Source of the DNA: Gremmenia infestans
Taxonomy: Eukaryota > Ascomycota > Leotiomycetes > Helotiales > Hamatocanthoscyphaceae
DNA length: 64,000 bases
Direction of reading: 5' to 3'
NCBI GenBank assembly: GCA_032629725.1
Contig: JAFEVB010000005.1
Coordinates: 1,054,001-1,118,000 of the forward strand
Under the pieces are notes generated by a model. That model was not told the DNA's origin, did not search any database, and worked only from the letters and a program-made list of their open reading frames with translations. Each line of letters starts with the position of its first letter. Position 1 is the stretch's first letter. This document shows, piece after piece, positions 56,001 through 64,000 of this stretch. The translations under genes and the position numbers were made by a program.

Positions 56001-57841
56001 TCCCGGAGTCTCTTCGCATCAGCAGCATCTTTCACGGTTTGTTGCCGAGCATATTCCGCAGCATCTTCAGCATCCTTTTCGGTCTTGAGTCTTAGCTCCT
56101 CCGCAAGTTGCTCTGTCTTTATCCTCTCAACCTCGGCCTCCAGCTCCGCTTTCCGTCGTGCTGCATCTGCAATTTGCTCTCCCTGGAGTCTCTTTACGTT
56201 TGCGGCATCTTCATCAGCTTTTAGCTTTGCTGCTTGCTCTTCTGCTAATATCCTAGCAGCTTCCTCATCCTGTTCGGTCTTGAGTCTAACCTGCTTTAGC
56301 CTCTCATCCTCGACATCCTGTTCCGCCTTTCGCCTTGCCGCATCTGCAATCTGCTCTTCCTGGAGTTTCCTTGCGTTTGCGGCATCCTCGTCAGCTTTCT
56401 GCTTTGCCGATTCAATGGCTTGCTCCTGTGCTAGTATTCGAGCAGATGCCTCCTCCCTTTCGGTCTTAAGTCTCGCTTCCTCAATGAGTTGCTCTACCCT
56501 TAGCCTCTCATCATCAGCATCCTGTGCTGCTTTTCGCCTTGCCGCTTCAGCCGCTTCAGCTGCTTGCTCCTCTGCTAGTATCCTAGCGACTTCTGCGTCC
56601 TTTTCGGTTTTCAGCCTCGCTGCTTCAGCTGCCTGCTTTTCTGCTAATATCCTTGCATTCGTAGATTCTTCCTCGGCTTTCCGCTTTGCCGCTTCAGCTG
56701 CTTGCTCTTCTGCTAGTATCCTAGCGACTTCTGCGTCCTTTTCAGCTTTCAGCCTCGCCGCTTCAGCCTCTTCGGCTTCTTTTGCTCTCCGCGCATCTTC
56801 GGCCTCTTTCCGCGCCTTCGCCATTCTAGCCCACTCTCCTTCTCGAACTCTCCTGTCCCCAGTGACAGCCCATTCGCCATAATCTTGCTCGATCGCTTCC
56901 ATGCGGTCCAGCCAGCTATCGGGCAGCGTATCTGGCCGACCTTCTAGCGTATCGAGCATGTAATCTAGGTCTTGACCCAGACTGGTCACTTTATCTTGTA
57001 GTACACTCTTCATGACATTGAATGTATCCCGTGACAAGGCTTGGGCTCCTTCACTGTCGTGGTCATGGTTCTCGGGGACTTGCATAGCACTCCACCCAGA
57101 CCTCAGCGCCACCTCCGTATCATTCAGCGCAGTCAGAAGCGGAGGGACTTTCTGCAATACCGCCAGTCGTATATTCCAGACGTCCATCAGGCGCATGAGT
57201 CTTGACAGATTCGGCAGGGCCTGTAGAACAGTAGCTGTAACAATCGCGGTAAAATCATCCATCTTTGTATACGAAGAGAGGAAACTCGGCATAGGCGCAC
57301 TAGAAGCAGAAGACGAGGGTCGAGACTTGGCCGAGAAATGCGTATCCAGAACCTGCCGCTTGATTTCCTCGAAATGGAGATCCTCCATATCCCCTGTAAT
57401 TTCCTCCAGTCGAGCCTCATATTGCAGAGCATCTGCCGTAGGTAGACTACCCCTATATTCTCGTTCCGGATTACCATTCGTCTCATCTGATATCTTCCTG
57501 CGTTTCGCGGCGGGCATCTCGAAACCCGCAGAACCGCTTTCCACAGGCCATGGCCAGCCTGATAGTTCGTTGACCCATTCTTGTATCTTCTTTGATGCGA
57601 GGGTAGCGCGGATGCCAAATGCTCGCTCGGATTGGGAGGCTGCTTCGATGCTGGCGCGTAGCTTGCCCGAGGGGCTTGTGAAGGCTTCGAAGGTCGTGGA
57701 GGGGGTGAGGTCGGCGAGGATGTCGTCTGTATGTCGTTCGCGGCTGGAGAGGCGAGAAGAGGGGCGAGAGGGCGGGTGTACTCTTGGGTTCATTCGGGGG
57801 GTAATTGGTGAGAGGATTGTTGGTGGTACGGGGGAATCCAT
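53051..57841 (-). CDS. Long coiled-coil protein with C-terminal GAR-like (GAS2-related) microtubule-binding motif, 1596 aa
   Basis: This is a single 4.8-kb exon from ATG 57841. Residues 1-340 form a conserved-looking helical head (SPSGKLRASIEAASQSERAF, IRATLASKKIQEWVNELSGW, LEEITGDMEDLHFEEIKRQV). Residues about 340-700 are a long charged coiled coil built of EEQAAEAARLKTEKDAEVAR-like repeats. Residues 700-1370 are disordered and Ser/Thr/Pro-rich. At about 1380-1437 the sequence KLLVRLVGENGERVMVRVGG plus GWADLGEYLKEY matches the core of GAR domains, which bind microtubules in GAS2 and spectraplakins. The tail is basic. The architecture suggests a cytoskeletal linker, perhaps at spindle pole bodies, septal or cortical sites. 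That placement is inference. A nuclear-targeting-like PAAKRRK occurs near residue 110. Confidence 0.85.
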   Translation of the reverse strand: MDSPVPPTILSPITPRMNPRVHPPSRPSSRLSSRERHTDDILADLTPSTTFEAFTSPSGKLRASIEAASQSERAFGIRATLASKKIQEWVNELSGWPWPVESGSAGFEMPAAKRRKISDETNGNPEREYRGSLPTADALQYEARLEEITGDMEDLHFEEIKRQVLDTHFSAKSRPSSSASSAPMPSFLSSYTKMDDFTAIVTATVLQALPNLSRLMRLMDVWNIRLAVLQKVPPLLTALNDTEVALRSGWSAMQVPENHDHDSEGAQALSRDTFNVMKSVLQDKVTSLGQDLDYMLDTLEGRPDTLPDSWLDRMEAIEQDYGEWAVTGDRRVREGEWARMAKARKEAEDARRAKEAEEAEAARLKAEKDAEVARILAEEQAAEAAKRKAEEESTNARILAEKQAAEAARLKTEKDAEVARILAEEQAAEAAEAARRKAAQDADDERLRVEQLIEEARLKTEREEASARILAQEQAIESAKQKADEDAANARKLQEEQIADAARRKAEQDVEDERLKQVRLKTEQDEEAARILAEEQAAKLKADEDAANVKRLQGEQIADAARRKAELEAEVERIKTEQLAEELRLKTEKDAEDAAEYARQQTVKDAADAKRLREEQALDTARRKEESEAEDAKRIEAEAAEKLSQQQARRDTEEAARIFEEAQTREAAQLQAELNAQNAETARRRAIEDADKEEAAERDTKAEADRQNEDSVNAAATKEQPTHTAFPDVYERDEEPVAIRTPPVSITRVASTVVTPSVNTDSEAESTYSQDFASQLEKFAPFDGSSDVHPVDSNVPVIQNQVLQPGQNGNAMPQPTRNKTSRPASISIPPVNSLGNLLQTPRTSSPSSNDAVHTPKTPRTAPADNRIIQDRSSPSTPKSKLQLGHAYAEFVRHSLPSTPTRESSRRSPDVPKPSVISAPDYLCMNADHAPTPPADVFPDHAAAQETHELSVIPLVGDVTKSQDSILANVPTDHGQDIESVDHILASTETGDSELVEIDDSILSIHDSRNSSVSGYSISQATPEILEAEPAEYFRPTLSPIESPRFSIQGSEPATPTVSRTFISDVGENSFSTLDEDEEMSSSTPQRQSGDVLSSQESITLPSMYDASDAVEVQLEDNPEDGLENSQICDIGTPLLARRASLSPIDTGISFISLARPHSSSSETPTIVTGFEGSASTPMIPSSPLSAERESFPEVESESPSAGRVGLRNIFHDYSPPGSPAPIRAIRKRGSLPSPTSPTFSILDQSDTSSLSIDAPTFSTSDLSDTSSLSTDAPIFDSVQVSADRSMNAGPTKTSSDQLEQQISSILDSIPTKIRLTSKPDAHQANTLRLKKTRRSVTPSLRSHSSMSNYPRAPTPSFLLSPDQSQTRSRPRPQNGAPETKLYHLSRSNGEAPIKLLVRLVGENGERVMVRVGGGWADLGEYLKEYASHHGRRNVDEDKIEIQDLPSRNVSGASTVRGNGNGRSTPLPQSRPVSAFDRPMSSLNVRKTRMSMGESDIRSPSTPLPMMNRPVFNETPPSGPVRSSSRMSSSWVEDDSSLGLAGPKSKKVAISERDQEWVESMKEKVRQASAEKERREKDREFGQMERAGGTKRLFRKT
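55750..56820 (-). repeat. Internal coding repeats of the coiled coil
   Basis: About ten imperfect units of roughly 20-30 codons (core EEQAAEAARLKTEKDAEVAR, with ILAEEQ and ARRKAEQDAEDERLK variants) follow each other. Some pairs are nearly identical at DNA level, for example around 56565-56600 and 56695-56730. Copy number in such arrays changes easily between strains. Confidence 0.85.
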
Positions 57842-60800
57842 GGTTTGTAAGCTGTTTGGTTAGTATTTTCGGGTTGGTGTTGATTTCAGCGCATGGCTGG
57901 AGGTTCTCTAAATGAGTGACGGTCCTGGAAGGGGTGGGGAAGATTGGAACATGATACTGGGAGCGAAGGATAGGTGATCGATGGCGTTGGAGGTCTCTTT
58001 CATGGCCCGCAAGTACTGGTATCAGGATGTGTTGGTCGGCATGACTGCTTGTGGGGCCGTGTCATCAATCAATTGCGAACGTAATGATGATAGGATACAA
58101 TCAGAGCATCAGAGAGGTCAAAGGATGCGACAGCGAGGGCGGTAGGAGAAGGGCATAGGAGCGGAGGTACATGTACAACTTGCGGTTGACGAGCGTCCAG
58201 CAGATTAGAGTGCATTCGCTTCTTTGACGATCATTGTACAACAAACCACACAACCGGAAATTGTTATTAGGGAATATAACGTGCGACTTTGATTAATTTT
58301 ATATGATTAGACAAGAATAAGGGTAAAGTAAATACGAGTATATCCTCATTATAAAAACTATCAGGATCCTCAAGTATTCCTAAACTACCACCTGCAGGAG
58401 GTCCGATCGGCGATCACGGAGGAAGGGGTCTCGACACGGCCAATCAAAGTCGAGATAGATTGTTTGTCAGCAGAAAAAGGTCTGGGGAAATATTATGAGG
58501 CCTATCTTTTACTATGTAGCTACGACGGATAATAATGACATTCTAATAGCATTTACACAATACTTGTAGGTCTCTTTGCTTTACGCTCTATATTGGGGAT
58601 TTTTCAATCATGTGGTGTTGCGGGATCAGCGAAGCTCAGGGGTCTCCGATAGCTATATACTACTGGTATACTCATCTTTGACCTGTTATTGTATACTTTT
58701 AATGCGTTTTTTCTCTCTTTACTTCTACAAATAACCGTCTACACTAGCCCCCTTGGTGCACGCAGCCTTCATGTGCTTTTAGTCACAATGTCACGTGAAG
58801 GACACCAAAAGTTGACTTCATAGCATAACTTCAAATGTAAGTACTATATTACGCGCTCGTACCGAGTTAACGCTAGTGTACACAGATAACTTCCTCCTGT
58901 AGCATAAACTAGTCCTATGAAGGAGAAAATGTTAACGCGGCGAACGGGGTAGAAGTTTATCTAAGATGTGAGAAGGGGTAAGTTTATTAGTATAGAGGGA
59001 GAAGGTAGAACGAGATGGAGTGAAAAGATTGATAAGTTGCCACCAAATATGTAAAATCTTATTATAATAGGCTGCAGATTTTGGTAAAGGAGTGATTTTT
59101 ACATAGATAGGTCGGTAGGTAGGTATAGTGGGACATGAAAGTCCTATAAGTAGGAATAACTATACAAATTACCAAGTTGCTATGTGCCACGAGGGAGTTG
59201 TATTGGTTGTGTTATACTGCATGTACTATGCCTACCTTATGTAAATGAGATATCTGGAACCTGTGTATCGTGGTGTGCAACTATATAGAGCACACGCCGT
59301 ACTTAGGTTGCACGTGGCTTACCTACCTTAGGTACCTATAGTAATTTATTTCTCCGCCGTCAATATTCCCTTACAAGCCCTCTCGCTCGCTCTTTTCTGG
59401 TTCACGTGGCGAGGACCCCTTTTACTCAGGTAGTCTCCCCTCGACAAGACTAGAAGAAACTCGGGATCAAGCTAGAAGCCATGGACAATCTAATCTCTTC
59501 TAATATACTAAAACTTTTAGTTACCTGGGTACTTACCTATCTAGTCGTTGTAAGCATGACATGCTATGATTACGTTTTTAGAGGAGGCTTATCTACTTAG
59601 TTACCTAGGTACAGTAAGGTCGGTATCTATAGACCCAAGAATATCTACTTCGTCCTAGGTGTATCTATTATGCCAAGAACTCTATAGCAGGGGGTAAAGA
59701 ACAGTGGTAAACGCACCAAAGCAAGGCCGCCCCCTTGCCCTGGTCTTCTTAGCATAATAGATACGCCTGGGATGAAATACATATAAGTACGACCCACCCT
59801 ACCAAAATACCCACATCCATAAGTACACGGCAACCCCATCTCGGAAACATCGGCAAAAACATTCATCTTTTAAGTTGAAGAGAAAGAAAAAGGAACTGAA
59901 ATCGTCGTTCAGCCAGTTGACACGGAAGGTCCATATTCCGGGCGATCGATTGTAAGACCCCCAGCGGGGTAAGCTTAAATATGGGTGGCGAATCAGAGGT
60001 GAGGGATTTGCGAGATCCTTGTCCCATGACGAGGTGGAGCTGGACCGTGCGGCCCATGGACAAGCATGGAATTGAATTGCATGCAGTGTGATTGGGAATG
60101 GGAACAAAGGGAATGGGATTGTTTTGAGATGTAAATAAAACATTACCTACGTTTCCATCTGATACATTAGATGAAGTGGTCTGCCTATATATATGACATC
60201 ATGATCATGATGCTCAATTTGATTCTCCAGCTTTTCTTGGTAGTATCTTACATCTTGAAGGTGCGGCTGAGCTGCTAGTGGTGCCTCTAAATGAATACCA
60301 GCTTTCAACGCTGCCAGGTTCAACGTCAAAATAACCTCTGCACTGCGGGTCATCCCACCAATGAGGAGAGTCCAATTTCATATAGGGGAATACTAAGTCA
60401 GGTACCAGATGGTGACACTTTACTCAATCCGGACCCTCCCCAGCCTTAGGCGCATCCTCCCAAGCTCGTCTAGACCCCTCGGGAGGGTGCGATGCCGAAC
60501 TAATCCAGGCACACCGAAAAGGACCAATCAAGAAGAGAGTATTTGATCGAGAGCTGTTGATTTATGACTCGTCTAAACCTGTTTGAGAAGAAGCTGGTGG
60601 TCAACTTTTTGCGTTGTTTCCTATTCGGGCATACCAGACAATGTGAAGGAACCCCCTTCCCCCATCGCTTCCCTCTCCTTTTGTCCCATTTCCGGCCATA
60701 GAAAAACTCCCCTCTTCCCTTTTCTCTTTCTTCTTCCTTCTCATCCATCATTGACATCGACACGCTTTCTTTCAAAATTCACCTACAATACAACAGTAAA

Positions 60801-60847
60801 AAGGATCACTTTTCTTTTCAACGAAAACTAACCTGAAAACCGCTGCC
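57842..60847. other. 3-kb gene-poor gap with TAGGTA/ACCTA motifs
   Basis: No coding sequence is supported on either strand. The middle part (58.2-59.7 kb) is AT-rich with scattered CACGTG and many TAGGTA/TACCTA words (for example near 59105, 59320 and 59600), a motif seen again near 62590. A minus-strand open frame at 59799-60143 lacks support. The last 250 bp before 60848 form a pyrimidine-rich leader (long CT runs at 60640-60745) typical of strongly expressed fungal genes. Confidence 0.5.
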
Positions 60848-61927
60848 ATGTTCTTCAAGACTGTTGCTGCTGCCGCCGCTGTGCTGGCTGTTGGTGTCGC
60901 TGCTGATGGTCGTCCTTCAAACACCTCCATCTGTGACTATTACACCACTGCTCTGTTGATGAACAACACTGCTGCCAACCAGATGACTCTCTTGACTCTC
61001 GTTGTCAACACTGCCGTTATTGGTAACTGTATGTTTCCCTTCACTCACAGCTTCAAAGCCTTGCCTGACGACGAGTCGCAGATACCAAGCCAAATGTCGG
61101 CATTTCTGTCCCAGGTATCCTCGCAAAAGGCACGTACAACGGCACTGCAGTCAACCTCGCCCCATACTTCAACGGTGGTCTTGCTTCCACAAACACTGGA
61201 GGCAGCGTTGGTCGTTCGGTCAACTTCCTTGACGGTGGTGGAGCTGCTCCTCTGATGAAGAACATGCCAGCCATGGACAACACTTCCAACCAATAGTGAG
61301 TACATCCGCACTTTATAATGCAGGCGCATCTAACAGGATCCAGCACTCTCATCACTCACTTGTACGAGTACTTTGGTGTCCTCCTTGGATGCTCCATGCA
61401 GGGTGGTGGTGATTACCCCGGCTACACTGGACACGAATCCATGTACACTGTGCACAAGTATGTTCCCCCTCCAATGGATATGAATCCCCACTAACCATAA
61501 CAGATTCATGGATCTCTCTGCCGCTGAGGTCGGATACTTCATCCAGCAAGTCGCCATGTCCGCTGCTTCTTTCGGTGTCGCCCAGGACGACCTCACGGTC
61601 GTTGGCAAGGCCCTGAGCAGCACCTTTGATGTCAAGTGCGCCCCACCCACCGCTGTGATCATGTCGCAAGGCCCTCAACTTCAGAGCATCTGCATTGACG
61701 AGACATGCGCACTGGCTGTTAACTCAACCTGCGACATGTACAACGGTACAACCGTGAAGCCAACAGTCGCCAATGCTACTCTTGCCGGAAACACCACCGC
61801 CAGCTCTACCGCCAGCTCCACCTCAAAGCCTTCTTCCTCTTCCACCTCTACTAGCAAGTCAGGCGCCGTTGCTGTTGGCATGAGCTTCGCTGCTGTCTTT
61901 GGTGGTCTTGCTGCTTTCTTCTTGTGA
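60848..61927 (+). CDS. GPI-anchored Ser/Thr-rich surface protein, 310 aa
   Basis: The four exons are 60848-61028, 61082-61295, 61344-61457 and 61504-61927, with introns of 53, 48 and 46 nt (GTATGT, GTGAGT, GTATGT), totalling 933 nt in frame. The protein has a signal peptide (MFFKTVAAAAAVLAVGVAAD) and an ectodomain of about 225 aa with several N-glycosylation sites and a helical HLYEYFGVLLGCS segment. A Ser/Thr-rich stalk (NTTASSTASSTSKPSSSSTS) leads to a hydrophobic tail (AVGMSFAAVFGGLAAFFL), the layout for GPI-anchor addition near SGA. Codon use is strongly biased to C-ending codons (GCC, CTC, ATC, AAC), unlike the accessory genes, and the leader is pyrimidine-rich, so high expression is likely. 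It fits a cell-wall or plasma-membrane protein of unknown role. Confidence 0.85.
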
Positions 61928-63395
61928 GCGTGGGTAGATGTGAATCTGTAAATAGACTGGTGGCATATGATGGAAAGTGCGGAAATCGATGAGATTTATT
62001 AATATGATGCGAAGGTTTGTCTTGACGGCGAAAAGCTGCGATGATTACACAACGTGGATAGAAGCGGATACCCAATAGCTAATAAAAATGTTCATCAAAC
62101 GCTCTTCACCTAAGTCTTTCATCATGAAATGGTTCCCGCTTGCTTAGCTTGAGATTCTACCGTCTGTTTCTGTTATTATGACAAGGTGATCACTTCACTA
62201 CATTTGTAGGTCTGTAGTTTAGGGTCTTGGTGGTTGTTGGTTGACTAAGTCAGATGAAAGGAGAGGCTTCGATGCGAAGAGGTTATCCCATCTTCGCTTA
62301 GTCATGCTACGAGTATCACATGACTACAAATCCCAATCATATTCCCCCAACCATTTATCTACGCACTTCCACTTGCTCTCAGACAAGTATGCCAAAACCA
62401 TCAATCCAACAACTCGCCCGTTAATCACCCATCCCTTCACACCAGCCACAGTATCACCAATCATTCAATTCAGACTCGCCTCGCAGTCCCTTGAATGAAT
62501 ACTCGAGCGCTCGCCGCTCAAGCAAGCTTGTTAGTATAATAAGTATTTCCGGCCTTGCCTTAGCAAAAGAGCTTCACTAAGCTTACCTAGGTACCTAAGG
62601 TAGGTAGGTTTCTTCAAACGTGCAATTATTTATACGACCTCTCTAGCTAGTAGAACTTAGAATCATATATCGAGAGAGAGGAAATATATCATACTATTAG
62701 AATCAGGTAGGTGATTCTTAATCTAGACGTTAAGTTAAGGTGGGTACTTTATATATAGAATGAACTGTTCTTTTCGTTTACCTTTACTAGCTTTGTAATC
62801 TGTCTTGTATGCTGTTGTTTTAATGGTTTGGTCAATTTCTAGGTGTCTGAGGTTAGGTGAGGAGGTTAGGTAGGGTTATGTAACTATAGATATATATATA
62901 TCCCGACAGGTTTAGCCAGGGGACTCGACGCTTTTCTAAAGTAGAATATTAAGCTATAGATCTATTAGATAGGTAGTTTATTTTCATTAATGAATTAAGA
63001 TATCAACTACATCTGCTTTTTACTTTCCAAGGTATATAAGTATCTCGTACACGTGATATGGCGCTGGTGTAGGGCCTTCCTTCCTAACTAGCTAGACATC
63101 AGACCTCCCTCATATATAATACATGACCTTTTCACAGACTCGTATCTCTCTTACGTGATAGAGGCCCACTTTCTAACAACCGCCAGTTTTAATTATTCCG
63201 CCCAAGTTCGGACATTCTCCGCCCATTCAAATTTCAACTGAAGTCGAAGCTCTTCCTTGAAAACTCCCTTCGGCTAAGTTAATTTCGAACTCTTTGGCGG
63301 TTACAGATGGGCTACTTAACATCTCGAATACTACACATCTCATTTTGAAGGAGGTGAAGAAGCTATGCTAGCCAAGTTGGATAATAAATCTACAA
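61928..63395. other. Gene-poor, AT-rich gap
   Basis: The stretch is AT-rich, with CCTAGGTACCTAAGGTAGG-type words near 62585-62610 and a TATA run near 62888-62900. An ATG-started frame at 62241-62498 has no support. I see no gene, tRNA or clear transposon end. Confidence 0.45.
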
Positions 63396-64000
63396 AGAAG
63401 TTTATGCTTAAGTCCCGCCGTGGCTCTATTGGAAAATGCCGGAGACCTTGCGGATGCCGTGGCTCCTTTGGCAACGACCGAGGGCCTTACCGGTTTCATT
63501 CATACCATCATTTCTTCACCTTCCGATAGTTTGATATCCAATTCTTTCAAGTCTGTAATATACCCATTTATAACCTCAGATACGACTCTCCTTAATTCCA
63601 ACTTCCACCTCCTATAGACTGTTTCCAGACAATTATCGAAAACGCCTTCAAGCCTATAGCTAAGGCAAAACAGCTTCCAACAATCAGCAAGATTCTCAAC
63701 GAATCCCCTTCTTAAATCCCTTCCTCTTCTACTATACCTGAGTTGGTCAGATCATTGGTTGAGCCATTGTTGAAAGATTCTACTGGTTCTATATCGAAAG
63801 AACTGGAGACAAAGCCTGATGTTGAGGATACCAAGGCCATTCTTGCAGAGAGCCAAAAGCCCTTGTCCAAGGCATTAACAGTTGACGGGGGTACCTTTTT
63901 GCAAGGACCCAGACCTATACTTCGGACGAATGGAGAACTATCTAGCTGCTACGTTCTTCAGCCAAGCTCATCAGTTTCACGGTGGGCAGTCTACGTACTG
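63396..64000 (+). pseudogene. Degenerate coding stretch running off the right edge
   Basis: Sequence from about 63396 reads LENAGDLADAVAPLATTEGL...SSPSDSLISNSFKS. A plausible intron (donor GTAATA near 63554, acceptor TTTCCAG near 63629) leads in frame to TIIENAFKPIAKAKQLPTIS, then KILNESPS, TAA (63713-63715), and open coding-like sequence to the window end (IPELVRSLVEPLLKDSTG, LETKPDVEDTKAILAESQ). No ATG is found in frame upstream of 63420. The single stop fits CAA to TAA. No family is recognised. The repeated LVEPLLK/ENAGDL-type amphipathic helices suggest a helical protein. Confidence 0.35.

Noticed and set aside
55944..56882. 312-codon plus-strand open frame rich in Ala/Ser
   Set aside because: It is the antisense shadow of the coiled-coil repeats of the minus-strand gene.
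59799..60143. 114-codon minus-strand frame in the 3-kb gap
   Set aside because: Starts in T-rich DNA and is rich in Phe/Pro from base composition. No family signal.
1..64000. CRISPR array, bacterial operons, rRNA operon
   Set aside because: No regularly spaced repeats, no ribosome-binding sites and no rRNA-like blocks. Introns and gene content show fungal nuclear DNA.

Overview
This window is nuclear DNA of a filamentous ascomycete (Pezizomycotina). The signs are short introns of about 45-75 nt with GTATGT/GTAAGT-like donors and CTAAC-like branch points, an NEO1, SEC16 and STRIPAK gene set, LaeA-like methyltransferase and P450 genes, HET and NACHT relics, and many 2EXR-domain genes. The 2EXR expansion hints at Leotiomycetes, but the sequence alone does not settle the class. 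All exon joins given here were checked by hand for reading-frame arithmetic.

Layout. (1) 1-17.8 kb is an accessory region. It holds six 2EXR genes or relics (three intact at 3.4, 6.6 and 13.8 kb; three broken at 0, 1.7 and 11.6 kb), a broken Cys-rich gene at 4.6-5.7 kb, a head-to-head LaeA-like methyltransferase/cytochrome P450 pair at 8.0-11.1 kb, and a degenerate J-domain piece at 15.8 kb. (2) 17.8-41 kb is a conserved housekeeping block: NEO1-type P4-ATPase (-), SEC16 COPII scaffold (+), a Cyc2/b5-reductase-like flavoprotein (+), a 1367-aa protein I do not recognise (-), an NmrA-like protein (-), an intron-containing tRNA-Glu(CTC), and the STRIPAK subunit Far11/HAM-2/PRO22 (+). (3) 41-52.4 kb is mixed. 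It has a small O6-alkylguanine alkyltransferase (-) and an Ada-type zinc/AraC protein (-) about 4 kb apart, with a rhodopsin-domain membrane protein and NACHT and alpha/beta-hydrolase relics between them. After these come a small secreted Cys-containing protein, a HET-domain relic, a frame-disrupted F-box gene and a small membrane protein with an in-frame TAG. (4) 52.4-64 kb holds a 1596-aa coiled-coil protein with a C-terminal GAR-like (GAS2-related) motif, a 3-kb AT-rich gap, a Ser/Thr-rich GPI-type surface protein, and a degenerate coding stretch running off the right edge.

A recurrent pattern is that broken genes in the accessory parts carry in-frame TAA/TAG codons where the surrounding protein reads on in the same frame. 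Most could come from CAA/CAG or TGG by C-to-T (or G-to-A) changes at CpA/TpG, as in repeat-induced point mutation (RIP). This is an inference, not a measurement. The most interesting loci are the split Ada-like alkylation-repair neighbourhood, the LaeA-like/P450 divergent pair, the 2EXR cluster with relics, the small membrane protein with coding sequence beyond a TAG-C stop, and the apparent frame break near the SEC16 start.
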